Source: Bacteroides congonensis (GTDB lineage Bacteria; Bacteroidota; Bacteroidia; Bacteroidales; Bacteroidaceae). Taken from it: a stretch of 64,000 nucleotides of DNA. Each line of letters opens with the position of its first letter. Within the stretch, counting starts at the first letter, position 1. Position numbers and translations under genes: made by a program. Shown in pieces: positions 44,101 through 53,114 of this stretch. The notes beneath the pieces are model-generated. The model was given only the letters and a program-made list of their open reading frames with translations. It was not told the origin of the DNA and ran no database searches. The stretch spans positions 1,616,748 through 1,680,747 of the forward strand of contig NZ_FQXY01000011.1 of assembly GCF_900130125.1 (NCBI RefSeq), in the 5' to 3' direction.

Positions 44101-45444
44101 ATGTCAAGATTCGAAATAAAAATGCCCAAGTTGGGCGAGAGTATAACCGAAGGGACAATCGTCTCCTGGTCTGTAAAAGTGGGTGATATGATTCAGGAAG
44201 ACGATGTTCTTTTTGAAGTAAATACTGCTAAAGTAAGTGCTGAAATACCTTCTCCGGTAGCGGGAAAGGTAGTCGAGATTTTATATAAAGAAGGGGATAC
44301 CGTTGCGGTAGGTACAGTTGTAGCCATTATTGATTTGGATGGTGAAGGCGCTGCCGAGGGGGAAACTACCCATGAAGAAACTGTAAAAGAAGAAGTTCCT
44401 GTAAGTCAGTCTCCGGCTCAGCAGGAAGTTGCCAAATCGGTTGTCGCCGAGGAAGAGCGTTGGTATTCGCCGGTCGTGATTCAACTCGCAAGAGAAGCGA
44501 AGATTCCGAAAGAAGAACTGGACTCCATACAGGGAACCGGTTACGAAGGACGATTGAGCAAGAAGGATATAAAAGATTATATCGACAAGAAGAAAAGAGG
44601 TGTCAGTGGGGATTCCAAACCGTCAGCACCCGTTGCTGCTCCTGCTGCAAGCAAACCGTCGGTTGCTGCTGCTGCCGCACCGGCAAGCCCGAAATCTTCT
44701 CCGGCCGCTCTGGCTGAGTCCAAATCATCCGCTCCTGTCACTATGCCGGGTGTAGAGGTGAAAGAGATGGATCGTGTCCGCCGGATTATAGCCGACCATA
44801 TGGTTATGTCTAAGAAAGTATCTCCGCATGTCACTAATGTGGTAGAAGTAGATGTCACCCGTTTGGTGCGCTGGCGCGAAAAGAACAAAGACGCTTTCTT
44901 CCGTCGCGAAGGTGTCAAGCTGACTTATATGCCCGTGATTACGGAAGCCGTAGCGAAAGCATTGGCAACCTATCCGCAGGTGAATGTATCGGTAGACGGA
45001 TACAATATTCTTTTCAAAAAACATATCAATGTGGGTATTGCCGTTTCTTTGAACGATGGAAATCTGATTGTGCCTGTGGTACACGATGCCGACCGTCTGA
45101 ATTTGAACGGACTGGCTGTTGCCATTGATTTCCTGGCTCTGAAAGCGAGAGATAACAAGCTAATGCCCGACGACATTGACGGCGGTACATTTACCATCAC
45201 CAACTTCGGTACATTCAAGAGTTTGTTCGGTACGCCGATTATTAATCAGCCCCAGGTAGCTATCTTGGGAGTAGGCTATATCGAAAAGAAACCTGCCGTT
45301 ATAGAAACCTCTGAAGGCGATACGATTGCTATCCGTCATAAGATGTACCTTTCCCTGTCTTATGACCATCGGGTAGTGGACGGAATGTTGGGAGGTAATT
45401 TCCTGCATTTTATAGCCGATTACCTGGAAAACTGGAAAGGTTGA
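44101..45444 (+). CDS. 2-oxoacid dehydrogenase E2 (dihydrolipoyl acyltransferase)
   Basis: 447 residues. The lipoyl domain (1-78) has its lysine in FEVNTAKVSAEIPSP (about 43), where the usual D before K is Ala. A flexible linker, a peripheral-subunit-binding domain (about 120-160, WYSPVVIQLAREAKIP), an Ala/Pro/Ser linker (about 170-215) and the catalytic domain (about 220-447) with YDHRVVDGMLGG follow. It carries the acyl group from E1 to CoA. The sequence resembles branched-chain or pyruvate E2s; substrate not decidable by eye. The lplA gene ends 109 bp upstream, so an internal promoter is possible. Confidence 0.92.
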   Translation: MSRFEIKMPKLGESITEGTIVSWSVKVGDMIQEDDVLFEVNTAKVSAEIPSPVAGKVVEILYKEGDTVAVGTVVAIIDLDGEGAAEGETTHEETVKEEVPVSQSPAQQEVAKSVVAEEERWYSPVVIQLAREAKIPKEELDSIQGTGYEGRLSKKDIKDYIDKKKRGVSGDSKPSAPVAAPAASKPSVAAAAAPASPKSSPAALAESKSSAPVTMPGVEVKEMDRVRRIIADHMVMSKKVSPHVTNVVEVDVTRLVRWREKNKDAFFRREGVKLTYMPVITEAVAKALATYPQVNVSVDGYNILFKKHINVGIAVSLNDGNLIVPVVHDADRLNLNGLAVAIDFLALKARDNKLMPDDIDGGTFTITNFGTFKSLFGTPIINQPQVAILGVGYIEKKPAVIETSEGDTIAIRHKMYLSLSYDHRVVDGMLGGNFLHFIADYLENWKG

Positions 45445-45481
45445 TAACTGATTGTTTCATTCATTAAGAACTTCATTAACT

Positions 45482-47515
45482 ATGAAAAAGTATGATATAA
45501 AAAATACAGATGTCGAAACCCTGAAGAAGTGGTACCATCTGATGGCATTGGGACGCGCCCTGGACGAAAAGGCTCCATCTTACCAGTTGCAATCTTTAGG
45601 TTGGTCTTATCATGCACCCTATGCGGGGCATGATGGTATCCAACTGGCGGTCGGGCAAGTCTTTACTCTCGGAGAAGACTTCCTGTTTCCCTACTACCGG
45701 GATATGCTGACCGTACTCTCCGCCGGAATGACTCCGGAAGAGATTATCCTGAACGGTATTTCCAAAGCGACAGACCCCGGAAGCGGCGGCCGTCATATGT
45801 CGAACCATTTCGCGAAGCCGGAATGGCACATCGAAAATATATCTTCCGCAACGGGAACACATGACCTTCATGCGGCTGGCGTAGCCAGAGCGATGGTCTA
45901 TTACGGACATAAAGGAGTGGCTATCACTTCTCACGGAGAATCTGCCACTTCCGAAGGATTTGTCTACGAAGCTATCAACGGCGCCAGTCTCGAACGCCTT
46001 CCTGTGATTTTTGTGATTCAGGATAACGGCTACGGTATTTCTGTCCCCAAATCGGAACAGACCGCCAACCGCAAGGTAGCGGAAAACTTCTCCGGTTTCA
46101 AGAACCTGAAAATCATCTATTGCAATGGCAAAGATGTATTCGATTCGATGAACGCCATGACCGAAGCCCGCGAATATGCCATCAGTACCCGTAATCCGGT
46201 GATTGTACAGGCGAATTGTGTCCGTATCGGTTCTCATTCCAATTCCGACAAGCATACCCTCTACCGGGATGAAAACGAACTAGAATACGTAAAGGAAGCT
46301 GACCCTTTGATGAAATTCCGCCGGATGCTGCTTCGCTATAAGCGTCTGACTGAAGAAGAACTGCAACAAATAGAAGCGGCAGCCAAAAAAGAATTGTCCG
46401 CTGCCAACCGGAAGGCGTTGGCTGCTCCCGAACCTGACCCCAAAAGCATCTACGATTTTGTAATGCCCGAACCTTATCAGCCGCAGAAGTACAAAGACGG
46501 TACACATGAGGCAGAAGGCGAAAAGACCTTCATGGTCAACGCCATTAACGAAACATTGAAATCCGAATTCCGTCACAATCCCGATACTTTTATTTGGGGA
46601 CAGGACGTGGCGAATAAGGAAAAAGGCGGTGTATTCAATGTGACGAAAGGAATGCAGCAAGAGTTTGGTGACTCCCGTGTATTCAGTGCGCCGATTGCCG
46701 AAGATTATATCGTAGGTACAGCCAACGGAATGAGCCGCTTTGACCCTAAAATTCATGTAGTAATAGAAGGGGCGGAGTTTGCCGACTACTTTTGGCCTGC
46801 CGTCGAGCAATATGTAGAATGTACGCATGAGTATTGGCGCAGCAATGGTAAGTTTGCTCCGAACATTACTTTGCGTCTGGCTTCCGGTGGCTATATCGGT
46901 GGCGGACTTTATCATTCCCAAAATATAGAAGGCGCTTTGACGACTTTGCCGGGAGCACGTATTGTTTGTCCTTCCTTTGCGGATGATGCGGCGGGATTGC
47001 TCCGTACCAGTATGCGTTCCAAGGGATTCACTTTATTCCTCGAACCAAAAGCGTTGTATAACTCCGTAGAAGCGGCTGCCGTTGTGCCGGAAGATTTTGA
47101 AGTTCCTTTCGGTAAGGCACGTATCCGCCGCGAAGGAACAGATTTGAGTATTATCACGTATGGCAATACCACCCATTTCTGTCTGCACGCAGCGGAACGA
47201 TTGGAGAAAGAAGGTGGTTGGAAAGTGGAAGTCATCGACATTCGCTCTTTAATTCCTTTGGATAAGGAAGCAATCTTCGAGTCGGTGAAGAAAACGAGTA
47301 AAGCGTTGGTTGTCCATGAAGATAAAGTATTCTCCGGCTTTGGTGCGGAACTTGCCGCTATGATTGGGGAAGAGATGTTCCGTTATTTGGACGGGCCTGT
47401 GCAACGTGTAGGTTCTACATTTACTCCTGTTGGCTTCAACCTGATTCTTGAAAAAGAGATTCTGCCCGATGAGGCTAAAATCTATGAAGCTGCCAGGAAA
47501 TTATTAGAATATTAA
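45482..47515 (+). CDS. 2-oxoacid dehydrogenase E1, fused alpha-beta subunits
   Basis: 677 residues joining both E1 chains. The alpha part (about 1-320) has the TPP/Mg region GHGESATSEGFVYEAIN ... QDNGYGISVP; the beta part (about 350-677) has MVNAINETLK, GQDVANKEKGGVF and SAPIAEDYIVG. It performs TPP-dependent decarboxylation of a 2-oxoacid and reductive acylation of E2. Homology suggests a branched-chain or pyruvate dehydrogenase. The ATG at 45482 is taken rather than the in-frame TTG at 45452. It lies 37 bp after E2 and 12 bp before the flavodoxin-like gene. Confidence 0.9.
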   Translation: MKKYDIKNTDVETLKKWYHLMALGRALDEKAPSYQLQSLGWSYHAPYAGHDGIQLAVGQVFTLGEDFLFPYYRDMLTVLSAGMTPEEIILNGISKATDPGSGGRHMSNHFAKPEWHIENISSATGTHDLHAAGVARAMVYYGHKGVAITSHGESATSEGFVYEAINGASLERLPVIFVIQDNGYGISVPKSEQTANRKVAENFSGFKNLKIIYCNGKDVFDSMNAMTEAREYAISTRNPVIVQANCVRIGSHSNSDKHTLYRDENELEYVKEADPLMKFRRMLLRYKRLTEEELQQIEAAAKKELSAANRKALAAPEPDPKSIYDFVMPEPYQPQKYKDGTHEAEGEKTFMVNAINETLKSEFRHNPDTFIWGQDVANKEKGGVFNVTKGMQQEFGDSRVFSAPIAEDYIVGTANGMSRFDPKIHVVIEGAEFADYFWPAVEQYVECTHEYWRSNGKFAPNITLRLASGGYIGGGLYHSQNIEGALTTLPGARIVCPSFADDAAGLLRTSMRSKGFTLFLEPKALYNSVEAAAVVPEDFEVPFGKARIRREGTDLSIITYGNTTHFCLHAAERLEKEGGWKVEVIDIRSLIPLDKEAIFESVKKTSKALVVHEDKVFSGFGAELAAMIGEEMFRYLDGPVQRVGSTFTPVGFNLILEKEILPDEAKIYEAARKLLEY

Positions 47516-47527
47516 ATAGTATGGATT

Positions 47528-48034
47528 ATGAAAAAGATAGGTTTATTTTATGCAGCGAAGGCTGAAAAGACGAGTTGGGTAGCAGAGAAGATTCAGCAGG
47601 AATTTGGTGAAGACAAGATAGAGGTAGTACCCATTGAACAAGCTTGGGAGAATGATTTTGCCGCTTATGATTGTTTTATAGTCGGCGCTTCCACTTGGTT
47701 CGACGGCGAACTTCCCACCTATTGGGACGAACTGTTACCGGAACTTCGTACAATGGATTTAAAAGGAAAGAAAGTGGCTGTCTTCGGCTTGGGAGATCAG
47801 ATACGTTATCCTGAAAACTTTGCGGATGGCATCGGACTGTTGGCGGAAGTCTTCGAGGGAGATGGAGCTACCTTGGTAGGTTTCACTTCTTCCGAAGGAT
47901 ATACTTTCGAACGTTCCAAAGCATTGCGCGGTGACCGTTGGTGCGGGCTGGTCATTGACTTGGATAACCAGTCGGAACAGGCGAAAAAGAAAATCAAGGA
48001 CTGGTGCGAACAGGTAAAGAAGGAGTTTAAATAA
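47528..48034 (+). CDS. Long-chain flavodoxin with degenerate FMN-phosphate loop
   Basis: 168 residues. Most of the flavodoxin signature is intact: VGASTWFDGELPTYWDELLP (60s loop with Trp), GKKVAVFGLGDQIRYP, the long-chain insert and ALRGDRWCGLVIDLDNQ. The N-terminal phosphate loop, normally (S/T)xTGxT, reads AKAEKT in GLFYAAKAEKTSWVAE, so both the first hydroxyl and the Gly are missing. It follows E1 by 12 bp, in the operon, which might link it to electron flow from the complex, yet E3 normally passes electrons to NAD. FMN binding is uncertain. Confidence 0.82.
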   Translation: MKKIGLFYAAKAEKTSWVAEKIQQEFGEDKIEVVPIEQAWENDFAAYDCFIVGASTWFDGELPTYWDELLPELRTMDLKGKKVAVFGLGDQIRYPENFADGIGLLAEVFEGDGATLVGFTSSEGYTFERSKALRGDRWCGLVIDLDNQSEQAKKKIKDWCEQVKKEFK

Positions 48035-48062
48035 CTTCTTTATATATAATATGTGACGAGGA

Positions 48063-48092
48063 TGTCAAAAGGAAAACTGTTCTTTTTGACAC
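48063..48092 (+). terminator. Hairpin after the dehydrogenase operon
   Basis: GTCAAAAGGAA and TTCTTTTTGAC form an 11-bp stem with one wobble pair around a short loop, 28 bp past the stop of the flavodoxin-like gene. It is followed by pyrimidine-rich sequence. Confidence 0.55.
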
Positions 48093-48129
48093 CCTTTCTT
48101 CTTTTGGGATTCTATAATGAAAAGAACTA

Positions 48130-48978
48130 TCAGGCTTTATAAATAAACTTCACCTCTGCCCAACGATTCTTCTCTTTATAGTGGACAAAAGTCAATCCAT
48201 TCTTTTCCGCTTCCTCACGGATTACTGTGATATCATCCACATAGAATCCGCTCATATACAGTTCAGACCCCGGATGCATACATGCGACATATTGTTTCAT
48301 GTCATTCAACAGGATATTCCGGTTGATATTGGCAATAATGACATCGAACGGCCCTTTTCCGGCGAGGGACGAAGCGTCTCCTTGAGAAACTGCAATGTCA
48401 TCTACATGATTCAGTTCAATATTCTCGATGGAGTTTCGTACGCACCATTCGTCAATGTCGATAGCTGTACACGGGCGTGCACCTCTCATTCGTGCGAGGA
48501 TGGCAAGAATCGAAGTTCCACAGCCCATATCGAGCAGTGATTTATCTTTCAGTCCGCTATCCAGCAACTCCTCGATGATGAGACTTGTCGTTTCATGATG
48601 TCCTGTCCCGAAAGCCATTTGCGGGTTGATAACAATATCATATTCCGCTTTGGGAACATCTTGATGGAAAGTGCTGTGAATCACGCATCGGTCGCCGATA
48701 ATAATCGGCTGAAAGAAATTCTTTTCCCATTCCTCGTTCCAGTCCTTATCTTCTGCTTCTACATAGGTATAGGTAATTTCCGTATCGGGCAGGGGAAACT
48801 CGGTGATTACACTCTTGATAGCGGCTTCGTCACATAATGATTGTTGGATATATGCGGTCAGTCCGCTTTCACATTCAACAAAACTCTCAAATCCGACTTC
48901 GCCGAGCACGGCAGCCAGTACGTCATTAACTGTTTCAGTGCAGGGATTGGTATGGAATGTGAACTCAAAATACTTCAT
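48130..48978 (-). CDS. prmA: Ribosomal protein L11 methyltransferase
   Basis: 282 residues. An N-terminal substrate-recognition domain (about 1-95) is followed by a class I SAM methyltransferase: motif I LLDMGCGTSILAI (about 147), acidic loop AIDIDEWCVRN, and the PrmA-typical FDVIIANINRNILL (NPPF-like position, about 207). It trimethylates L11 on the ribosome. TATCTTTG lies 30 bp upstream of the start. Stand-alone gene, converging with the dehydrogenase operon. Confidence 0.93.
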   Translation of the reverse strand: MKYFEFTFHTNPCTETVNDVLAAVLGEVGFESFVECESGLTAYIQQSLCDEAAIKSVITEFPLPDTEITYTYVEAEDKDWNEEWEKNFFQPIIIGDRCVIHSTFHQDVPKAEYDIVINPQMAFGTGHHETTSLIIEELLDSGLKDKSLLDMGCGTSILAILARMRGARPCTAIDIDEWCVRNSIENIELNHVDDIAVSQGDASSLAGKGPFDVIIANINRNILLNDMKQYVACMHPGSELYMSGFYVDDITVIREEAEKNGLTFVHYKEKNRWAEVKFIYKA

Positions 48979-49007
48979 AGTTGTTTTATTTTCTAGTAAA
49001 TAATGTG

Positions 49008-49015
49008 CAAAGATA
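49008..49015 (-). promoter_or_regulatory. -7 box (TATCTTTG) of prmA
   Basis: Minus-strand TATCTTTG, 30 bp before the ATG at 48978. Confidence 0.65.
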
Positions 49016-49081
49016 GTTAGAAATAGGGATTTCCCTATTATCCTTTGGGGAAAATCTCCCCCGGACGAAAAATCTCTTCCT

Positions 49082-49089
49082 TATCTTTG
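49082..49089 (+). promoter_or_regulatory. -7 box (TATCTTTG) of the Gly/Trp/Ser-rich protein gene
   Basis: TATCTTTG, 42 bp before the ATG at 49131. Divergent from the prmA promoter, about 70 bp apart. Confidence 0.65.
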
Positions 49090-49130
49090 TAACGTGAATA
49101 AGTTTAAGTAATTACATAAACCGAGATGAT

Positions 49131-50456
49131 ATGAAAAAGATTGTTTACTTCTTGCTATTTGCCTTGTGCCTCCCGATAGGCTTGATGGCACAAAGCGTTG
49201 ATGACGACCTTTACTTCGTACCTTCCAAGGACAAGCAGGAGAAGAAAGAAACTCCAGTCCGGAAGAAACCGAAGAAACAGGTGACCAACATCTATACTTC
49301 ACCGGGGACTACCGTAGTTGTTCAAGACCGCAAGGGCAGAACACGGGACGTGGATGAATATAACCGCCGTTACGATGCACGTGAAAATGAATTCGTAATG
49401 GATAATGATACCTTATACATAAAAGAAAAATCTAATCCGGATTTGGACGGAGAATGGGTGACCGGCGAATTCAATGGTACGCAAGACGATTATGAATACG
49501 CTGAACGTATCATCCGTTTCCGTAATCCGCGTTTCGCAATCAGTATCAGCAGTCCGCTCTACTGGGACGTAGTTTACGGACCGAACTCTTGGGACTGGAA
49601 CGTATATACTGACGGTATGTATGCTTATGCGTTCCCAACGTTCAGCAACCCGCTTTGGTGGGACTGGCGTTATAACTCTTACGGTTGGGGATGGAACTAT
49701 GGCTGGGGATGGAATCGTCCTTACTATTCTTGGGGCTACTCTCCGGGTTATTGGGGCGGCTGGTATGGCGGCTACTGGGGTGGCTGGTATGGCGGCGGTG
49801 GCTATTGGGGACATCATCACCATTGGCACGGTGGTCCTAGCTGGGGCTGGGGCGGTGGTGGAAACCATTGGGCACGCAACACCTATACGAATCGTCGTTC
49901 TTATGGCTACAATAATTTCTCTTCTTCACGAAGAAGTGGCTCAAACTCAGACCGTAGATCGGCAATAAGTACAGACCGTCGTAGCTCATCAGGTTCTTAT
50001 ACCGGCAGAACTGTTGGTACAAGACGTGAAGCAACCCGCGTTAGTACCGGACGTACCGGAGTAACTACTCGCAGTGACGCTTCTTCTACTCGTAGAAGTA
50101 GTAACTATACACGTCCGAGCAGTACACGTAGTTCCTCTACTTACAATAGTAATCGTGAAGGCTCCGTTCGTCGTAGTGCTTCGTCTCCTTCACGGTCATC
50201 ATCGTCTTCATCATATGGAACTACAAGAAGATCTTCTTCTACTTATAATAGAGGGACTTCAACTAGTAGTCCGTCTACTAGAAGCAGTAGTAGAAGCTCT
50301 AGCCGTTCTTATGATAGTGGCAGCCGTTCTTCTTCTCGTAGCAGCTATTCACCAAGTAGCAGTAGTAGCTCTCGTTCCAGTGGCAGCTATTCAGGTGGTG
50401 GATCTTCACGCTCTAGTGGTGGCGGTGGCGGATCTAGCAGAAGCGGAAGAAGATAA
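49131..50456 (+). CDS. Exported low-complexity Gly/Trp/Tyr- and Ser/Arg-rich protein
   Basis: 441 residues with a signal peptide (to about LMAQS). A charged region (25-110) is followed by an aromatic Gly/Trp/Tyr-rich stretch (about 145-250, repeated GWYGG/YWGGW units and HHHH) and a 180-residue tail almost entirely of Ser, Arg, Gly and Thr. The tail resembles intrinsically disordered RS-type sequence and the middle resembles adhesive or aggregation-prone proteins. No domain is recognised; envelope location inferred. A FadL-like porin follows 39 bp later. Repeat slippage could vary its length. Confidence 0.75.
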   Translation: MKKIVYFLLFALCLPIGLMAQSVDDDLYFVPSKDKQEKKETPVRKKPKKQVTNIYTSPGTTVVVQDRKGRTRDVDEYNRRYDARENEFVMDNDTLYIKEKSNPDLDGEWVTGEFNGTQDDYEYAERIIRFRNPRFAISISSPLYWDVVYGPNSWDWNVYTDGMYAYAFPTFSNPLWWDWRYNSYGWGWNYGWGWNRPYYSWGYSPGYWGGWYGGYWGGWYGGGGYWGHHHHWHGGPSWGWGGGGNHWARNTYTNRRSYGYNNFSSSRRSGSNSDRRSAISTDRRSSSGSYTGRTVGTRREATRVSTGRTGVTTRSDASSTRRSSNYTRPSSTRSSSTYNSNREGSVRRSASSPSRSSSSSSYGTTRRSSSTYNRGTSTSSPSTRSSSRSSSRSYDSGSRSSSRSSYSPSSSSSSRSSGSYSGGGSSRSSGGGGGSSRSGRR

Positions 50457-50495
50457 TAAACACTATATATTAACTCTGTAATATAAGACAACGTT

Positions 50496-52148
50496 ATGAA
50501 AAAGATAATCGCAGTTGCTTGCGCCTTGTGTTTTGTCGCAGGTGTCAACGCACAGACAATATATGATGCAGCGAAGTTGTCAGAGCGAGACTTGAATGGA
50601 ACCGCCCGTTTTGTAGGTATGGGCGGGGCGATGGGCGCTTTGGGTGGTGATATTTCTACAATGGGAACTAACCCTGCCGGTATCGGTATTTATCGTAGTA
50701 ATGACATCATGACCTCTTTCAGCTATTCTGCTTACGGTACGGAGAGCAAATACCTGGGGCAGACTTTTAATAATGATAAGAACCAGTGGTCGTTTGATAA
50801 CATAGGCTTTGTGTTCGCTTCCAAGATTGGAAATCAGACAGCATTGCGTTATGTGAACTTCGGTTTTAATTATAAGCGCACCAAGTCTTTTTATAAGAAT
50901 ATGACAATGGGCGGATTGATGGGAGTCGTAGATGATAAGATTTTTGTATCTCAGGTTAATCAGATGGGGCAACAGGCTACAGATGCTGTATGGTACAACA
51001 AAGAAAACTACAACTTTAACGGTGCTGATGCTTATGGTAACAATCGGCTTGGATGGTTAGGAATCATGGGTTACCAAGGATTTTTGACAAACTCAATTCG
51101 GGAAGATGGTTATGATAGATATGATCCGGTAGTCCCGGATGAGGCTGAGGCTTATTTCAACTCCAATGAAAAAGGGGGAATCAGTCAGTATGACTTTAAC
51201 GTTGCATTAAATGTCAATGATCGTGTCTATTTAGGATTGACGATTGGTGCATATGACGTAAATTATAAGAAAACGACCTTATATGATGAAGATTATGGGA
51301 ATGGTGAGGGTTACGAATTAGCTTCATACAATCGGATAAAAGGTTCAGGAGTAGATGTTAAGTTTGGTGCTATTTTCCGTCCGTTCGAGTCTTCTCCTTT
51401 CCGCATTGGTTTTGCGGTACATACGCCAACATTTTATAATTTGACGTATGAGAATGGTGCAAGTATGACGTCAGATGTTTATTTGAAAGAAGTACAGGAT
51501 GGTGACAACACATTTAAAGTACGTGACGATAAACCTACTGAAGGTGCTCTTACAACAAGGGAGTCTTTTGATGCCAATGGTGGAAGAAGAATAGAACAGG
51601 ATTTCCGTTTGTCTACTCCGTGGAGATTTAATGCGAGTTTGGGGTATACAGTTGGAACTTCTTTGGCATTGGGAGCTGAGTACGAATATGAAGATTATTC
51701 ATCTATGAAGTTTAAATATCCTGAAGGAGATGAAATGGTAGATCAGAATAACACGATTAAAGACTTCATGAAAGGTGTTCACACATTCCGTATCGGTGCT
51801 GAGTATAAAGTAATACCTGAGTTTGCCTTCCGTTTAGGTTATAATTACAGTACTACTGCTTTTAAAGAAGATGATGCTTATAAATGGATACCGGCTAACT
51901 CTACTTTGACAGATACAGACTTTGCAAATTCCCAGTCGCATAGTAATTATACACTCGGAATAGGATATCGTGGAAAGACTTTTTATGCTGACTTAGCTTA
52001 TCAATATTCTATGTATAAAGAGAAGTTCTATCCATTCTATAATGACTTGGAGACTGCACCCGGAGTTTGGGAGATAGTCACTCCGCAAGCAACCAAAGTA
52101 ACCAATACCCGTAGTCAAGTACTATTAACCCTAGGTTTGCGCTTCTAA
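50496..52148 (+). CDS. Outer-membrane beta-barrel protein, OmpP1/FadL-like
   Basis: 550 residues with a signal peptide (MKKIIAVACALCFVAGVNAQ). The N-terminal plug-like start GTARFVGMGGAMGALGGDIS followed by TNPAGIGIYR is the hallmark of the FadL/TodX/OmpP1 group. Many amphipathic strands follow, ending in an aromatic C-terminus (QVLLTLGLRF). Members transport hydrophobic compounds; Bacteroides copies are often labelled hemin receptor without proof. Preceded by the low-complexity protein gene and followed by a strong bidirectional terminator. Confidence 0.85.
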   Translation: MKKIIAVACALCFVAGVNAQTIYDAAKLSERDLNGTARFVGMGGAMGALGGDISTMGTNPAGIGIYRSNDIMTSFSYSAYGTESKYLGQTFNNDKNQWSFDNIGFVFASKIGNQTALRYVNFGFNYKRTKSFYKNMTMGGLMGVVDDKIFVSQVNQMGQQATDAVWYNKENYNFNGADAYGNNRLGWLGIMGYQGFLTNSIREDGYDRYDPVVPDEAEAYFNSNEKGGISQYDFNVALNVNDRVYLGLTIGAYDVNYKKTTLYDEDYGNGEGYELASYNRIKGSGVDVKFGAIFRPFESSPFRIGFAVHTPTFYNLTYENGASMTSDVYLKEVQDGDNTFKVRDDKPTEGALTTRESFDANGGRRIEQDFRLSTPWRFNASLGYTVGTSLALGAEYEYEDYSSMKFKYPEGDEMVDQNNTIKDFMKGVHTFRIGAEYKVIPEFAFRLGYNYSTTAFKEDDAYKWIPANSTLTDTDFANSQSHSNYTLGIGYRGKTFYADLAYQYSMYKEKFYPFYNDLETAPGVWEIVTPQATKVTNTRSQVLLTLGLRF

Positions 52149-52193
52149 TCTAACAAAGACAGTTTTCAATTTCAATAATAACTTTTGTGTGTA

Positions 52194-52240
52194 AAAAATC
52201 CCTGGAATGCTGAGTGTCTACAGCGGTTCCGGGGATTTTT
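52194..52240. terminator. Bidirectional terminator
   Basis: AAAAATCCCTGGAA (52194-52207) pairs with TTCCGGGGATTTTT (52227-52240) over 14 positions with one wobble. T runs on both strands serve the FadL-like gene and the convergent lipoprotein gene. Confidence 0.8.
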
Positions 52241-52266
52241 ATTAGTATCACTTTTATTTTTTTGTT

Positions 52267-53070
52267 TTATCTGCGCAATGGAGTCCGTTCGTCAATAATA
52301 CCGCGACCTCTGTAAAGGCTGATGGCAATAGGAGTATCGGGAGTCAACTCGATATCCTCATCCACGATAATAGGTTCTTCCTTATCATCTACGATAACCG
52401 TTCCTATCGTCTCGCCGGCCTTAATCCGTTGCGGGAGCAAGTTAGTCAGGATACCTTCCGATATTTTCCGGATGTCGATGTATTCGGGTTTTGCATTATT
52501 GTCCGCTTCGATTTTACCATTGAACAGGTCTTGTACACCTTTGTTCTTCAGGAAAAGCTTGACGATTGCATTGCCTTCATACGGTTGTCTTTTCTCATCA
52601 AGCAGGATAACGGGCACCGTCATTCGCTTGAATTTAAGAGCAACGTTCTTGGAACCTTTGGCAGCTTGTGCCATTCCGAACAAATACTCTTTACCACCTG
52701 TAATCCCACGATAACGGCTACCGAACGAACGCGTAGCAACATCATCGGACAATTCGGGATAATGAGCATAAAAAGTAACAGCTTCCGCATCCGTGTCTAT
52801 CGCGTCCCAGGCAGGGTTCTCCATACCTATGGTAAACGGTAGATAATCCTGTTCGGAAGCAGACATCGAGATTACATCTCCATCCGAAAAACTGCTTTTT
52901 GCAGGAAGAGAAAGAGTGCTGCTGCTACGTGTAAGAGCATCAGTGATACTTTCATTGTCGATAGAAGCAGAAAAGCTGAAAGCTTTCTTGCCGGGTTCTT
53001 GTTGTTCATCTTGTTGTTGACAACCGAGCAGGCATGACGCCGCTAAAAAAAAGAGAAGGGTTTTCTTCAT
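52267..53070 (-). CDS. Fimbrillin-like (Mfa/FimB-type) lipoprotein
   Basis: 267 residues with lipobox ASCLLGC (Cys at about 17) and a Gln/Asp/Glu-rich stretch after it. The pattern FSDGDVISMSAS ... AVTFYAHYPELSDD ... NVALKFKRMTVPVILL is typical of fimbrillin-family subunits of Bacteroidales. These assemble type V-like pili after outer-membrane lipoprotein processing, or act as anchors or minor subunits. No other pilus gene is nearby, so an orphan subunit or another surface role is possible. It lies 44 bp downstream of guaD with no clear promoter of its own. Confidence 0.7.
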   Translation of the reverse strand: MKKTLLFFLAASCLLGCQQQDEQQEPGKKAFSFSASIDNESITDALTRSSSTLSLPAKSSFSDGDVISMSASEQDYLPFTIGMENPAWDAIDTDAEAVTFYAHYPELSDDVATRSFGSRYRGITGGKEYLFGMAQAAKGSKNVALKFKRMTVPVILLDEKRQPYEGNAIVKLFLKNKGVQDLFNGKIEADNNAKPEYIDIRKISEGILTNLLPQRIKAGETIGTVIVDDKEEPIIVDEDIELTPDTPIAISLYRGRGIIDERTPLRR

Positions 53071-53114
53071 GTGAGGGGTAAATTAATAGGTTAATAATAG
53101 TGAGAGGTTTACAT

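Noticed and set aside
50074..50481. Val/Leu-rich 135-codon plus-strand frame
   Set aside because: It is the frameshifted reading of the Ser/Arg repeat codons of the exported low-complexity protein.
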